A stretch of 20,882 bases of DNA, from NCBI GenBank assembly GCA_002404095.1, contig DHJA01000145.1:1-20882 (forward strand), read 5' to 3'. Position 1 is the first letter of the stretch, and each line of letters begins with the position of its first letter. Below, piece after piece: positions 14,440-20,882 of this stretch. The position numbers were made by a program, and so were the translations under genes. The stretch is from Planctomycetaceae bacterium UBA4732 (GTDB taxonomy: Bacteria > Planctomycetota > Planctomycetia > Gemmatales > Gemmataceae). Below the pieces are notes generated by a model. The model did not search any database, was not told the origin of the DNA, and was given only the letters and a program-made list of their open reading frames with translations.

Positions 14440-15522
14440 ATGCGGCCGAATCCTCTTCCCAAATCCATCGACCCGTTCGCCGAGTTGCCCGGCGTCGTCG
14501 GCGCGTCGGCGGCCATGCGGCAGGTCTACCGCCTGACGCGCCTGGCGGCGCCGACCACGGCCAGCGTCTTGCTGGTCGGCGAAACCGGGACGGGCAAGGA
14601 GCTGGTCGCCCGCGCCGTTCATCAGTTCAGCCCGCGCGCGGACGCCAATTACGTCCGCGTCAACTGCGGCGCCTTGGCCGAAAGTTTGCTGGAGAGCGAA
14701 TTGTTCGGCCACGTCAAAGGCGCCTTCACGGGTGCCGTCGAGGACCGCAACGGCCGCTTCGAGGCGGCCCACGGCGGCACCATCTTTCTCGACGAAATCT
14801 CTAGCATGAGTCCGAAATTGCAGATCAAGGTGCTGCGCGTCCTACAGGAGAAGCAGTACGAGCGCGTCGGCGACCATAAGACGCGCACCGTGGACATCCG
14901 CGTCGTCGCCGCCACCAATCGCTACCTGGAAGACGAGATCGTGGCCGGCCGTTTCCGCGATGACCTGTATTATCGCCTTAACGTCGTGCCGATTTACCTA
15001 CCGCCTCTGCGTGAGCGGCGCGAAGACATCCCGGCCCTGGCGCAATACTTCTTGGCCCGGCACAGCGAGGAGAACCGCCGCGACCCGCCGGAATTGACGC
15101 GCGACGTGCTGGACATGTTGCTGGAACACGATTGGCCGGGCAACGTCCGTGAGCTGGAAAACTACCTGGCGCGGGCGGTGGTGCTGGCCGACGGCGGGCC
15201 GCTGCGCTCTGAGCTGCTGTCGCCGCCGGGCCGCGTGGATCGGCCGTGGCAGCCGCTCAAGACGCGCAGCGGCGGCGGCGACCTTCAGGATGTCATCCGC
15301 CAGCTGGTGCGACTCGGCGTCCAGACCGTGCCCGAAGGTGAATTAGATAAGCGAATCGTCGGCGGCGTCGAGCGCGAGTTGATCGAGTACGTCATGGAAC
15401 AAAGCGGCAATACGCAGGTCACGGCGGCGCGCCGACTTGGCATCAACCGCAATACGCTCCATAAAAAGGTAACCGACTTCCAGAAGGACAACGGGGTCGC
15501 CAACGCCGTTGAGCCGGCGTGA
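14440..15522 (+). CDS. Sigma-54-dependent transcriptional activator without sensory domain
   Basis: A 360-residue bacterial enhancer-binding protein. The AAA+ domain starts almost at the N-terminus: Walker A GETGTGKE (47-54), the sigma-54 contact loop GAFTGA (94-99, intact), Walker [10 protein letters not shown] (112-120), and the arginine-containing [20 protein letters not shown] (171-190). A Fis-type helix-turn-helix is at about 315-347 ([20 protein letters not shown]). There is no receiver, GAF or PAS domain in front, so it resembles the PspF type whose activity is set by a partner or by level. The partner is not identifiable here. The start ATG sits 26 bp after the repeat block. No clear -24/-12 promoter was found in the nearby gaps. 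Confidence 0.92.
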   Translation: MRPNPLPKSIDPFAELPGVVGASAAMRQVYRLTRLAAPTTASVLLVGETGTGKELVARAVHQFSPRADANYVRVNCGALAESLLESELFGHVKGAFTGAVEDRNGRFEAAHGGTIFLDEISSMSPKLQIKVLRVLQEKQYERVGDHKTRTVDIRVVAATNRYLEDEIVAGRFRDDLYYRLNVVPIYLPPLRERREDIPALAQYFLARHSEENRRDPPELTRDVLDMLLEHDWPGNVRELENYLARAVVLADGGPLRSELLSPPGRVDRPWQPLKTRSGGGDLQDVIRQLVRLGVQTVPEGELDKRIVGGVERELIEYVMEQSGNTQVTAARRLGINRNTLHKKVTDFQKDNGVANAVEPA

Positions 15523-15553
15523 ACCCAGCTTTATGTGAAAGGATGGCCGAATC

Positions 15554-16588
15554 GTGGCTGAAATGAATCGCGTCCGAATCCTCGCGGCCCTGCTCGTCGC
15601 CGTCGCGTCGAGTCTGGCTTGCGTCCCCGCGAAGGCCGCTAACCCGTGGGTCGTCTACGACGGCGGCGACGGCCCCGGTAAAGGCAAGCACATCGTCTTC
15701 GTCAGCGGCGATGAGGAATATCGCTCCGAGGAAGGGCTGCCGCAGATGGCCAAAATCCTGGCCGAACGCCACGGCTTTAAGTGTACCGTCCTGTTCGCGA
15801 TTGATCCCAAGGACGGCACGATCAATCCAAATGAGACCCAAAATATCCCCGGCCTTGAGGCGCTGAAAACGGCCGACCTAATGGTGATTCTTACACGGTT
15901 CCGCGACCTGCCCGACGACCAGATGAAGTACATTGTCGATTATGTCGAATCCGGCAAGCCGGTCGTCGGCCTGCGCACGGCGACGCATGCTTTCAATCTC
16001 AAATCGAAAACGTACCAGAAATACACCTGGACGAACAAAGACAAGGAGTATGAAGGCGGCTTCGGCCGGCAGGTGTTGGGGGAGACGTGGATCAACCACT
16101 GGGGCGGCCACAAATCGCAGAGTACGCGCGGAATCATCGCCAAGGGTCAGGAGGACAACCTCATCGTACGCGGCGTCAAGGACGGCGAAATCTGGGGTCC
16201 GACCGATGTGTACGAAGTGCGGCTGCCGCTGCCGGACGATTGCGCCGTCCTGATTTACGGACAGGTGTTGGAGGGGATGCACTCGGACGACAAGCCGCTT
16301 GAGGGCAAGAAGAACGACCGGATGATGCCGGTGGCCTGGACCAAGACGTCCAAGGGGGAGCAGGGCAAAACGGCCCGCGCCTTCACGACGACGATGGGTT
16401 CATCAACAGACCTGGAGAATGAAGCGCTCCGCCGGATGCTGGTCAACGCCTGCTATTGGGCGGTGGGCATGGAAGACAAAATCCCCGCTAAATCGAACGT
16501 GGAACTTGTTGGAGAATACAAGCCGCATCCTTACGCGGGCAATGGCTTCGTGAAGGGCGTCAAGCCGTCTGATCTTCAGGGGAAGTGA
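15554..16588 (+). CDS. Secreted ThuA-like domain protein
   Basis: A 344-residue protein. Residues about 1-28 are a signal peptide (hydrophobic core ILAALLVAVASSLACV, probable cleavage after AKA), so it acts outside the cytoplasm. The rest is a ThuA-like fold: GKHIVFVSGDEEYRSEEGLP (about 43-62), the central VGLRTATHAF (about 138-147), LGETWINHWGGHK, and a C-terminal RRMLVNACYWAVGME. ThuA-like proteins have a class I glutamine amidotransferase-like fold. They are very common in planctomycetes next to sugar-degradation genes, and the reaction is not established. GTG at 15554 has AAGGA 11 nt upstream. ATG at 15563 is an alternative start that keeps the signal peptide. Confidence 0.87.
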   Translation: MAEMNRVRILAALLVAVASSLACVPAKAANPWVVYDGGDGPGKGKHIVFVSGDEEYRSEEGLPQMAKILAERHGFKCTVLFAIDPKDGTINPNETQNIPGLEALKTADLMVILTRFRDLPDDQMKYIVDYVESGKPVVGLRTATHAFNLKSKTYQKYTWTNKDKEYEGGFGRQVLGETWINHWGGHKSQSTRGIIAKGQEDNLIVRGVKDGEIWGPTDVYEVRLPLPDDCAVLIYGQVLEGMHSDDKPLEGKKNDRMMPVAWTKTSKGEQGKTARAFTTTMGSSTDLENEALRRMLVNACYWAVGMEDKIPAKSNVELVGEYKPHPYAGNGFVKGVKPSDLQGK

Positions 16589-16594
16589 AGTGTT

Positions 16595-16657
16595 GTTTAG
16601 CCGCGACCCGCAGGGGAGCGCGTGACCCACGCGCTCCCCTGCGGGTCGCGGCTAAAC
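16595..16657. repeat. Perfect 30-bp hairpin, family A copy 2, between convergent genes
   Basis: Two arms of 30 nt are exact reverse complements around a 3-nt loop. The outer parts are GTTTAGCCGCGACCC and GGGTCGCGGCTAAAC, as in copy 1 at 53-116. It fills almost all of the 77 bp between the stop codons of the ThuA-like and DUF1501 genes. It may serve as a bidirectional terminator. It lacks a T tract, so that is inference. Confidence 0.9.
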
Positions 16658-16665
16658 GTGAAAAT

Positions 16666-17949
16666 TTACAGCAATTCCGTCACCGGCTCACGGTCGTCAA
16701 GGAGGTACATCGGCCGGCCGCTGCCGTTGGGGAATGTCATCCCCGGATCGACGCCGATCGCCTGATACAGCGTACTCAGCAGCTGAGGCACGGTGTAATG
16801 ATGGTCGCGCGGGTATTCGCCGCGGGCGCTGGTCGAGCCAATCGCCTGGCCCATCTTGAGGCCGCCGCCGGCCACCAAGGCGCTCATCGCCGGCGACCAG
16901 TGATCGCGGCCGCCGTCGTTGCCGTTGACCTTCGGCGTCCGGCCAAACTCGCCCCACATCACCGTCGCCACGTCGTCTTGCATTCCGCGGTCGTGCAGAT
17001 CCTGGATCAGGTTCGACACGCCACGGTCCACTTCCGGCAACTGCTTGCGCAGCGTCTTGAAGTTGCTGCTGTGCGTGTCCCAGCCGCCGATCGTTAGCGT
17101 GACGCAGCCGACGCCGGCCTCAATTAGTCGGCGCGCCGTTAGGAACTGCTCGACGCCCTTGTAACGGTCGCGGCTGCGCGGTTCCTCATGGTTCAGGTCG
17201 AGCGCGTGACGCACGGCGCCGGACGCGATCATGCCGAAAGCCCGCGAGTTGAACGAGTCGAGACCCTTCATCGTGCCGCTGGCGTCGATCTCACGACGCA
17301 CGTCGTCGAAACCATTCAACAGTGACTTGCGATCATCCATTTGGCCGGCGTCCAAACCGGAAGCGAGGCGCAAGTCGGCCATGCCTGGGCCATCGGCGGT
17401 GAAAGGCCGATGGGCGACGCCGAGGTAGCCCGGCTCCGTGCCCACGCTCATGCCGCGCAGGCTCACAAACGGCGGGATGTCGGTCGCGCCGCCGCGCAGC
17501 TTGGACACCACGGCGCCGAACGACGGGTGGTGCGCCGTTCGATTCTGATTCTCGCTGTAGCCGGTCATCACCTGCGAGTCCGAGTGTTCATCGACGGAAC
17601 TGAGCGAGCGGACGACGGCCAGCTTGTCCCACATGCGGGCTTGCAAGGGGAAGTGTTCGCAGATTTGCACGCCGGGCACGTTGGTGGCGATCGGCTTGAA
17701 CTCGCCGCGAAACTCGACGGGCGCGTCCGGTTTGAGATCGTACATGTCCATGTGCGACGGCCCGCCGCCCAGGTAGATCATGATGGCCGACTTGACCGAT
17801 GTTGTCTTGCCGGCGCCGGCCGTCTCCGCGGCGCGCGCGCGTAACATGCCGGCCAGAGACAGACCCGCGCCGAAGGCGCCGATCTGGAGGAAGCTGCGGC
17901 GGCTGACGCCATCGCAGTAGCGCTGACGCGCTCCCCAAAGTGTGAACAT
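16666..17949 (-). CDS. DUF1501 protein, Tat-exported
   Basis: A 427-residue protein with an N-terminal twin-arginine signal, SRRSFLQIGAFGAGLSLAG (residues 16-34). The mature part carries DUF1501 hallmarks: YLGGGPSHMDMYDLKPDAP (59-77), SSVDEHSDSQVMTGY (117-131), HPSFGAVVSK (141-150), then TIGGWDTH, MWGEFGRTPKVNG and GGRDHW near the middle and C-terminal half. DUF1501 proteins are sulfatase/alkaline-phosphatase-like in fold and very abundant in planctomycetes. Their reaction is unknown. They usually pair with a DUF1549/DUF1553 cytochrome-type gene, which is absent here. The ATG at 17949 has a G-rich AGGGGGG about 7 nt upstream. The longer frame up to 18201 would bury the Tat signal and is rejected. 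Confidence 0.93.
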   Translation of the reverse strand: MFTLWGARQRYCDGVSRRSFLQIGAFGAGLSLAGMLRARAAETAGAGKTTSVKSAIMIYLGGGPSHMDMYDLKPDAPVEFRGEFKPIATNVPGVQICEHFPLQARMWDKLAVVRSLSSVDEHSDSQVMTGYSENQNRTAHHPSFGAVVSKLRGGATDIPPFVSLRGMSVGTEPGYLGVAHRPFTADGPGMADLRLASGLDAGQMDDRKSLLNGFDDVRREIDASGTMKGLDSFNSRAFGMIASGAVRHALDLNHEEPRSRDRYKGVEQFLTARRLIEAGVGCVTLTIGGWDTHSSNFKTLRKQLPEVDRGVSNLIQDLHDRGMQDDVATVMWGEFGRTPKVNGNDGGRDHWSPAMSALVAGGGLKMGQAIGSTSARGEYPRDHHYTVPQLLSTLYQAIGVDPGMTFPNGSGRPMYLLDDREPVTELL

Positions 17950-18194
17950 CTCCAACCCCCCTAACTGGTTTCGGAATCGCCCCCCGGTCGTCCGGGGAGG
18001 AACCAAGGCGAGATTAATGATACTACCCGCCCCGCGGAGAACAAGCAAATCCATTTTGATGGAAAAAACTCTCCACCCCGAATATCGTTTCTGAAAGTAA
18101 TGAGAATCGCTGCACGACCGCTCCCGATATAGTATACTGATAAAGTCCGAGAGGCGTTTGCATCCGTTTCCCCAGCACAAGACGGCCCACCGCC
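17950..18194. promoter_or_regulatory. Divergent intergenic region with AT-rich segment
   Basis: A 245-bp gap between the starts of the DUF1501 gene and the second zinc-ribbon gene. Bases 18010-18145 are clearly more AT-rich than their surroundings. The palindrome AGTATACT (18131-18138) contains a TATACT -10-like box readable on both strands. No convincing -35 lies at the right distance on either side. I see no gene in it. Confidence 0.4.
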
Positions 18195-19760
18195 ATGCCA
18201 TCCACCTTCCATTGTCCCAATCCGGTCTGCACGGAAGTGTTCGACGCCGAGGCCGTCAAGGGCGCCTCGCGCTTGGTCTGTCCTCGCTGCGGCACGAAAT
18301 TCGAGTTTCGGCCGCGCGCCCCCGCGCCTGCCAAGCCGCGCACCGCGATGCCCAAAACGACGACGACGCCACCGGCCAGCGGCTCCGCTCCTTCCCCTCG
18401 TCGCTCCGCTCTCGCGCCGACGAAGCCGGCCGCGATTCAACCAAATCCCGCTCCGGTAACTCCGAAAATAGCTGCGCCAATCATTCCCATTGCCGCTCCG
18501 GTCGTCGCCGATGAAGCGGCCCCGTCCGCGCTCGATTTTGATTCGGAATCCGAAGTGGTTCACAGGAAGCCCCGTCGTCGCGGCGGAATGCCCGGCTGGC
18601 TCACGGCCGCCATCCTGTTAGTTCTTATCTTCGGCGGCGCCCTCCTGCTCGTCGTTGCGGCAATCCGTATGTCGGCAAATTGGTTTGCTCCCGCCGGCTC
18701 GTCGGACCTTGCTCCGGAACAGGCGGCGGCGTTTGTCCAGCAAGGCAACTTCAGTATCGTCCCGCCAACCAAGCCTTGGCAGCAGGACAAGGTATTGCAA
18801 GCGGCCATGAAGGTCGATTTGGCCTACCGGCGCTCCGGACCGAGCAGCGTCATGGCGTTGGCGTTCAAGGATTATAAGAAGAAGCTGCCGCGCGACGCCG
18901 AGCTAATCGACGCGGCCTTGAGCAAGCTCCGCTCCTACCTTGGCAGCGTCGAATATGAAGTCCAGCCTAAGAGTGAAGAGACCAAACTGGTGGGGCAACC
19001 GGCGCTCCAACTGGACTTTCAGGGCGAAGACCCCGAGCACGTCCAGATCACCGGCCAATGCCTGACGACGGCCAGCCGCGGCATCGGCTACTGGCTTTTC
19101 ACTTGGGGGCCGGTGGACGATCAAGACAAGCTGGCGAACGAGTGGGCGAGTTTTCGACAGAATTTCAAGTTGGGCGATCAGCGCGAAGGTTGGACCGAGG
19201 CGCCGCGCGAGACGATTCCGATCAAAGGGAGCAAATTGCCCTATAAGCTAGAATATGCCAAGGGATTGTGGGAAAAACAATTGACCGACGGTTACGACAA
19301 GCGCGCTGACGTGGTGTTGCTGGGTTACGACCCCAAAGACAAGGCCGCCCGCCGCGGCGACCAGGCCGCTTTGGTGCAGATATTGGCGTTGGACAAGGCG
19401 CCGGACCTCGAGGCTGCCGCTAAGGAAGCCCGTGATTACCTCCTCGAAATGGAGAAGGAGAAGCAGGAGGGAGCGGGCGACAAGTACAACTTCCCCGAGG
19501 CGACCGTGGAAGTCGCCAACGAAAAATCGCTGCAAAACGTTGACGTCACGACCAACATCGGCGGCTTCCGCGGCCACTTGTTCAAATTGGAAGCGAAGAA
19601 GTCCGGAGAGCAGCGCAAGTACGTCGTGATGGCGGTGGTGAACATGGAAAGCGAAGGCGTATTGGCGGTGGTGTGTGAATGCGATTGGGCGCGCCGCGAT
19701 TACTGGGAGCAGGAGTTCACTCCTTTGCTGGATAAATTGAAGCCGGCAAGGGGGAAATAG
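18195..19760 (+). CDS. Zinc-ribbon / single-pass membrane protein with extracytoplasmic domain
   Basis: A 521-residue protein built like the 1080-residue one at 8766-12008. Residues 7-32 form a zinc-ribbon-like Cys set (Cys7, Cys12, Cys29, Cys32; the first pair has four residues between). Residues about 40-118 are a Pro/Ala/Thr-rich linker. Residues about 135-157 are one membrane helix (WLTAAILLVLIFGGALLLVV). The remaining 360 residues, from NWFAPAGSSDL on, would lie outside the cytoplasm and look like two related PsbP/DcrB-type beta domains (about 185-325 and 340-520, the latter with GYDKRADVVLLGYDP). No catalytic motif is evident. The start ATG has no strong ribosome-binding site. Function unknown. 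The shared architecture with the larger protein suggests a common signalling or assembly principle. Confidence 0.8.
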   Translation: MPSTFHCPNPVCTEVFDAEAVKGASRLVCPRCGTKFEFRPRAPAPAKPRTAMPKTTTTPPASGSAPSPRRSALAPTKPAAIQPNPAPVTPKIAAPIIPIAAPVVADEAAPSALDFDSESEVVHRKPRRRGGMPGWLTAAILLVLIFGGALLLVVAAIRMSANWFAPAGSSDLAPEQAAAFVQQGNFSIVPPTKPWQQDKVLQAAMKVDLAYRRSGPSSVMALAFKDYKKKLPRDAELIDAALSKLRSYLGSVEYEVQPKSEETKLVGQPALQLDFQGEDPEHVQITGQCLTTASRGIGYWLFTWGPVDDQDKLANEWASFRQNFKLGDQREGWTEAPRETIPIKGSKLPYKLEYAKGLWEKQLTDGYDKRADVVLLGYDPKDKAARRGDQAALVQILALDKAPDLEAAAKEARDYLLEMEKEKQEGAGDKYNFPEATVEVANEKSLQNVDVTTNIGGFRGHLFKLEAKKSGEQRKYVVMAVVNMESEGVLAVVCECDWARRDYWEQEFTPLLDKLKPARGK

Positions 19761-19847
19761 AGGCGAGCGGGGGGCGTAAGCCCCCTGATTCCGCATCCTG
19801 TCGGCGACAACAGGAAGAATCAGGGGGCTTACGCCCCCCGCTCGCCT
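19761..19847. repeat. Perfect 30-bp inverted repeat of the GGGGGCGTAAGCCCCC family
   Basis: The arms at 19761-19790 and 19818-19847 are exact reverse complements. Each contains its own small palindrome GGGGGCGTAAGCCCCC-like core. The 27-nt loop carries a further 6-bp stem TCCTGT/ACAGGA. It fills the gap between the convergent zinc-ribbon and rpsI genes, starting at the base after the stop codon. It is a third palindrome family at a gene end, common in Gemmata-like genomes as far as I know. It could end transcription from both sides. Confidence 0.9.
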
Positions 19848-19861
19848 TAAACGTATTTCGA

Positions 19862-20317
19862 TTAGCGCTTCGAGAACTGGAAGCTCTTGCGTGCGCCCTT
19901 TCGTCCGTATTTCTTGCGTTCTTTCATGCGGCTGTCGCGCGTCAGGAAGCCCGAATCGCGCAGCTTCTTGGACATGGCGCTTTCGCCTTCTTCGCCCTCC
20001 GCCACCGGCCCAGTCGGAGCGGGGCCGAACATCGTCTTCAACGCACGGGCCACGCCCTGGCAGACGGCTCCGGCCTGGCCGGTGATGCCGCCGCCGTGTA
20101 CGGTCGCCGTAACGTCGAGGCGGTTCTGCATCTCTGTCGCCTCTAGCGGGCCGACCACCGAGTTACGGTCTTTGTGCTCCGTGAAAAAGTCGTCGATGCT
20201 GCGGCCATTGATTAGAACCTTGCCGGTTCCTTCCGACAGACGCACACGGGCCACGGAGGTCTTGCGCCGTCCGGTGCCCAGATATTTCGTGGTGGACTTG
20301 GCTTTCGTTTCGGCCAC
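19862..20317 (-). CDS. rpsI: 30S ribosomal protein S9
   Basis: A 151-residue ribosomal protein uS9. Family motifs are GTGRRKTSVARVRL (14-27), the VHGGGITGQAGAVCQGVARAL stretch beginning at 73, GFLTRDSRMKERKKYG (123-138), and the conserved C-terminal FQFSKR whose last residues reach the P-site tRNA in the ribosome. It is about 20 residues longer than usual (about 130). The extra length is a Gly/Pro/Glu insertion near residues 98-115 plus a short N-terminal tail. It follows rplM by 19 bp, the standard L13-S9 operon order. Confidence 0.98.
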   Translation of the reverse strand: MAETKAKSTTKYLGTGRRKTSVARVRLSEGTGKVLINGRSIDDFFTEHKDRNSVVGPLEATEMQNRLDVTATVHGGGITGQAGAVCQGVARALKTMFGPAPTGPVAEGEEGESAMSKKLRDSGFLTRDSRMKERKKYGRKGARKSFQFSKR

Positions 20318-20336
20318 GTTCGCTATCTCCCCTCGA

Positions 20337-20771
20337 TCAAGGCATGAGTTTGAATTCTTGCGGCTGCTGCGCCTGGTGCGGATGTTCCGGCCCGGCGTAA
20401 ATCTTGAGCTTGGTCATTTGCTGGCGGCCGAGCTTGTTGCGCGGCACCATGCGCCGCACCGCCGATTCCAGGATGCGATCGGGATGGGTGTCCATCCAGT
20501 CGCGCGCCGTCGCCGTCTTGCGGCCGCCCGGATACCGTGTGTACCAGTGATACGTTTTGGTGGCCAGCTTATTGCCCGTGAAGCGGAGCTTCGAGGCGTT
20601 GACGATCACCACGAATTCGCCGGTGTCGAGGTGCGGCGTGTACTCGGGGCGATGTTTGCCGCGCAAAATGTTGGCGATCTGCACCGCCAGCCTTCCGACC
20701 ACTTGGTCGGCCGCATCAATCACGAACCAGCGCTGCGGCACTTGGTTCGCCTTCGCCATAAACGTGGACAT
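20337..20771 (-). CDS. rplM: 50S ribosomal protein L13
   Basis: Ribosomal protein uL13, 144 residues from the ATG at 20771. Signatures are the WFVIDAADQVVGRLA stretch near the start, ILRGKHRPEYTPHLDTGEFV, GRKTATARDW, and the C-terminal KLKIYAGPEHPHQAQQP. It is an early assembly protein of the large subunit. The ATG at 20771 gives MSTFMAK, which aligns with the usual MKTYMAK-type L13 start. A GTG at 20786, five codons earlier, has an AGG at reasonable spacing and is an alternative. The gene leads the rplM-rpsI operon and has a good promoter at 20811-20838. Confidence 0.97.
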   Translation of the reverse strand: MSTFMAKANQVPQRWFVIDAADQVVGRLAVQIANILRGKHRPEYTPHLDTGEFVVIVNASKLRFTGNKLATKTYHWYTRYPGGRKTATARDWMDTHPDRILESAVRRMVPRNKLGRQQMTKLKIYAGPEHPHQAQQPQEFKLMP

Positions 20772-20810
20772 GACGACTTCGCTCACTAGGACCTACTGGC
20801 CGAAAGAATC

Positions 20811-20838
20811 ATCATAAGGCCATCGGCCGCGTCGTCAA
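20811..20838 (-). promoter_or_regulatory. Sigma-70 type promoter of rplM-rpsI
   Basis: On the minus strand, TTGACG (20833-20838, 5/6) and TATGAT (20811-20816, 5/6) are separated by 16 nt. Transcription would start near 20804, about 33 nt before the rplM ATG. This is the best housekeeping promoter in the window. Confidence 0.65.
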
Positions 20839-20867
20839 GAGCGCGGCACCATCGCGATTGGCTCCCT

Positions 20868-20882
20868 CCCCCCTTGCGGGGG
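20868..20882. repeat. Incomplete C/G-rich palindrome at window edge
   Basis: CCCCC-TTGC-GGGGG type arms run off the end of the window. It may be the start of another REP-like element upstream of rplM. The rest is not visible. Confidence 0.4.

Noticed and set aside
14139..14516. Minus-strand frame reading VPTLCVGTQPGRSAS through the repeat block
   Set aside because: This is the well-known false protein produced by the GTTCCCACGC repeat. It overlaps the ends of two real genes.
15544..15567. Seven-codon mini-frame (ATGGCCGAATCG...TGA) before the ThuA-like gene, ending over the ATG at 15563
   Set aside because: The AAAGGA is too close to its ATG (1-2 nt) to serve it. Most likely chance.
19887..20789. 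Plus-strand frame of 300 codons across the rpsI-rplM operon
   Set aside because: Antisense to two unmistakable ribosomal protein genes, with no recognisable domain.
53..20882. The palindromes as CRISPR arrays or attachment sites
   Set aside because: There are no regularly spaced repeats with unique spacers, no cas, integrase or transposase genes, and no direct target-site duplications that I could see.

Overview
The window is GC-rich, gene-dense bacterial chromosome. It is most likely from a planctomycete of the Gemmataceae type. That is inferred from gene families and repeats, not from a marker tree. The supporting set is a Tat-exported DUF1501 protein, a secreted ThuA-like protein, a DUF1559-like protein behind a zinc ribbon and a membrane anchor, a second zinc-ribbon/membrane protein, an HGSNAT-like membrane acyltransferase, several sigma/enhancer regulators, and four unrelated families of long palindromes at gene ends. 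No phage, IS, CRISPR array, tRNA or rRNA gene was seen. No gap between genes exceeds 300 bp.

Layout, left to right. 1-2300 (minus): a TPR protein downstream of an ECF sigma factor, closed by a palindrome. 2397-4002 (minus): a three-gene unit of DUF433 protein, cobalamin-binding mutase small domain, and a short MeaB-type GTPase whose stop codon lies inside a palindromic 9-nt array. 4224-7152 (plus): a nucleotidyltransferase-fold protein overlapping a DMT transporter by ATGA, then the membrane acyltransferase. 7155-12008 (minus): an FGGY pentulose kinase, convergent with the acyltransferase with 2 bp between stops, and a 1080-aa zinc-ribbon/DUF1559-like envelope protein with an intrinsic terminator between them. 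12290-16588 (plus): an MCE-OmpA-like protein overlapping a divergent sigma-70-family factor by ATGA, then a repeat block, a sigma-54 activator without a sensory domain, and a ThuA-like secreted protein. 16666-17949 (minus): DUF1501. 18195-19760 (plus): a second zinc-ribbon/membrane protein. 19862-20771 (minus): the rplM-rpsI operon with a good promoter.

How the genes may work together. The DUF433/B12/MeaB unit looks like part of a methylmalonyl-CoA mutase system whose catalytic subunit is elsewhere. Much of the rest concerns the cell envelope and its control. The MCE-OmpA protein is translationally coupled to its own sigma factor. Two proteins place a zinc ribbon in the cytoplasm and large domains outside. 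A sigma-54 activator with no receiver domain lies nearby. The best candidates for something not well described are the MCE-OmpA/sigma pair, the zinc-ribbon transmembrane architecture, the nucleotidyltransferase gene with a second internal start, and the MeaB gene ending inside a repeat.
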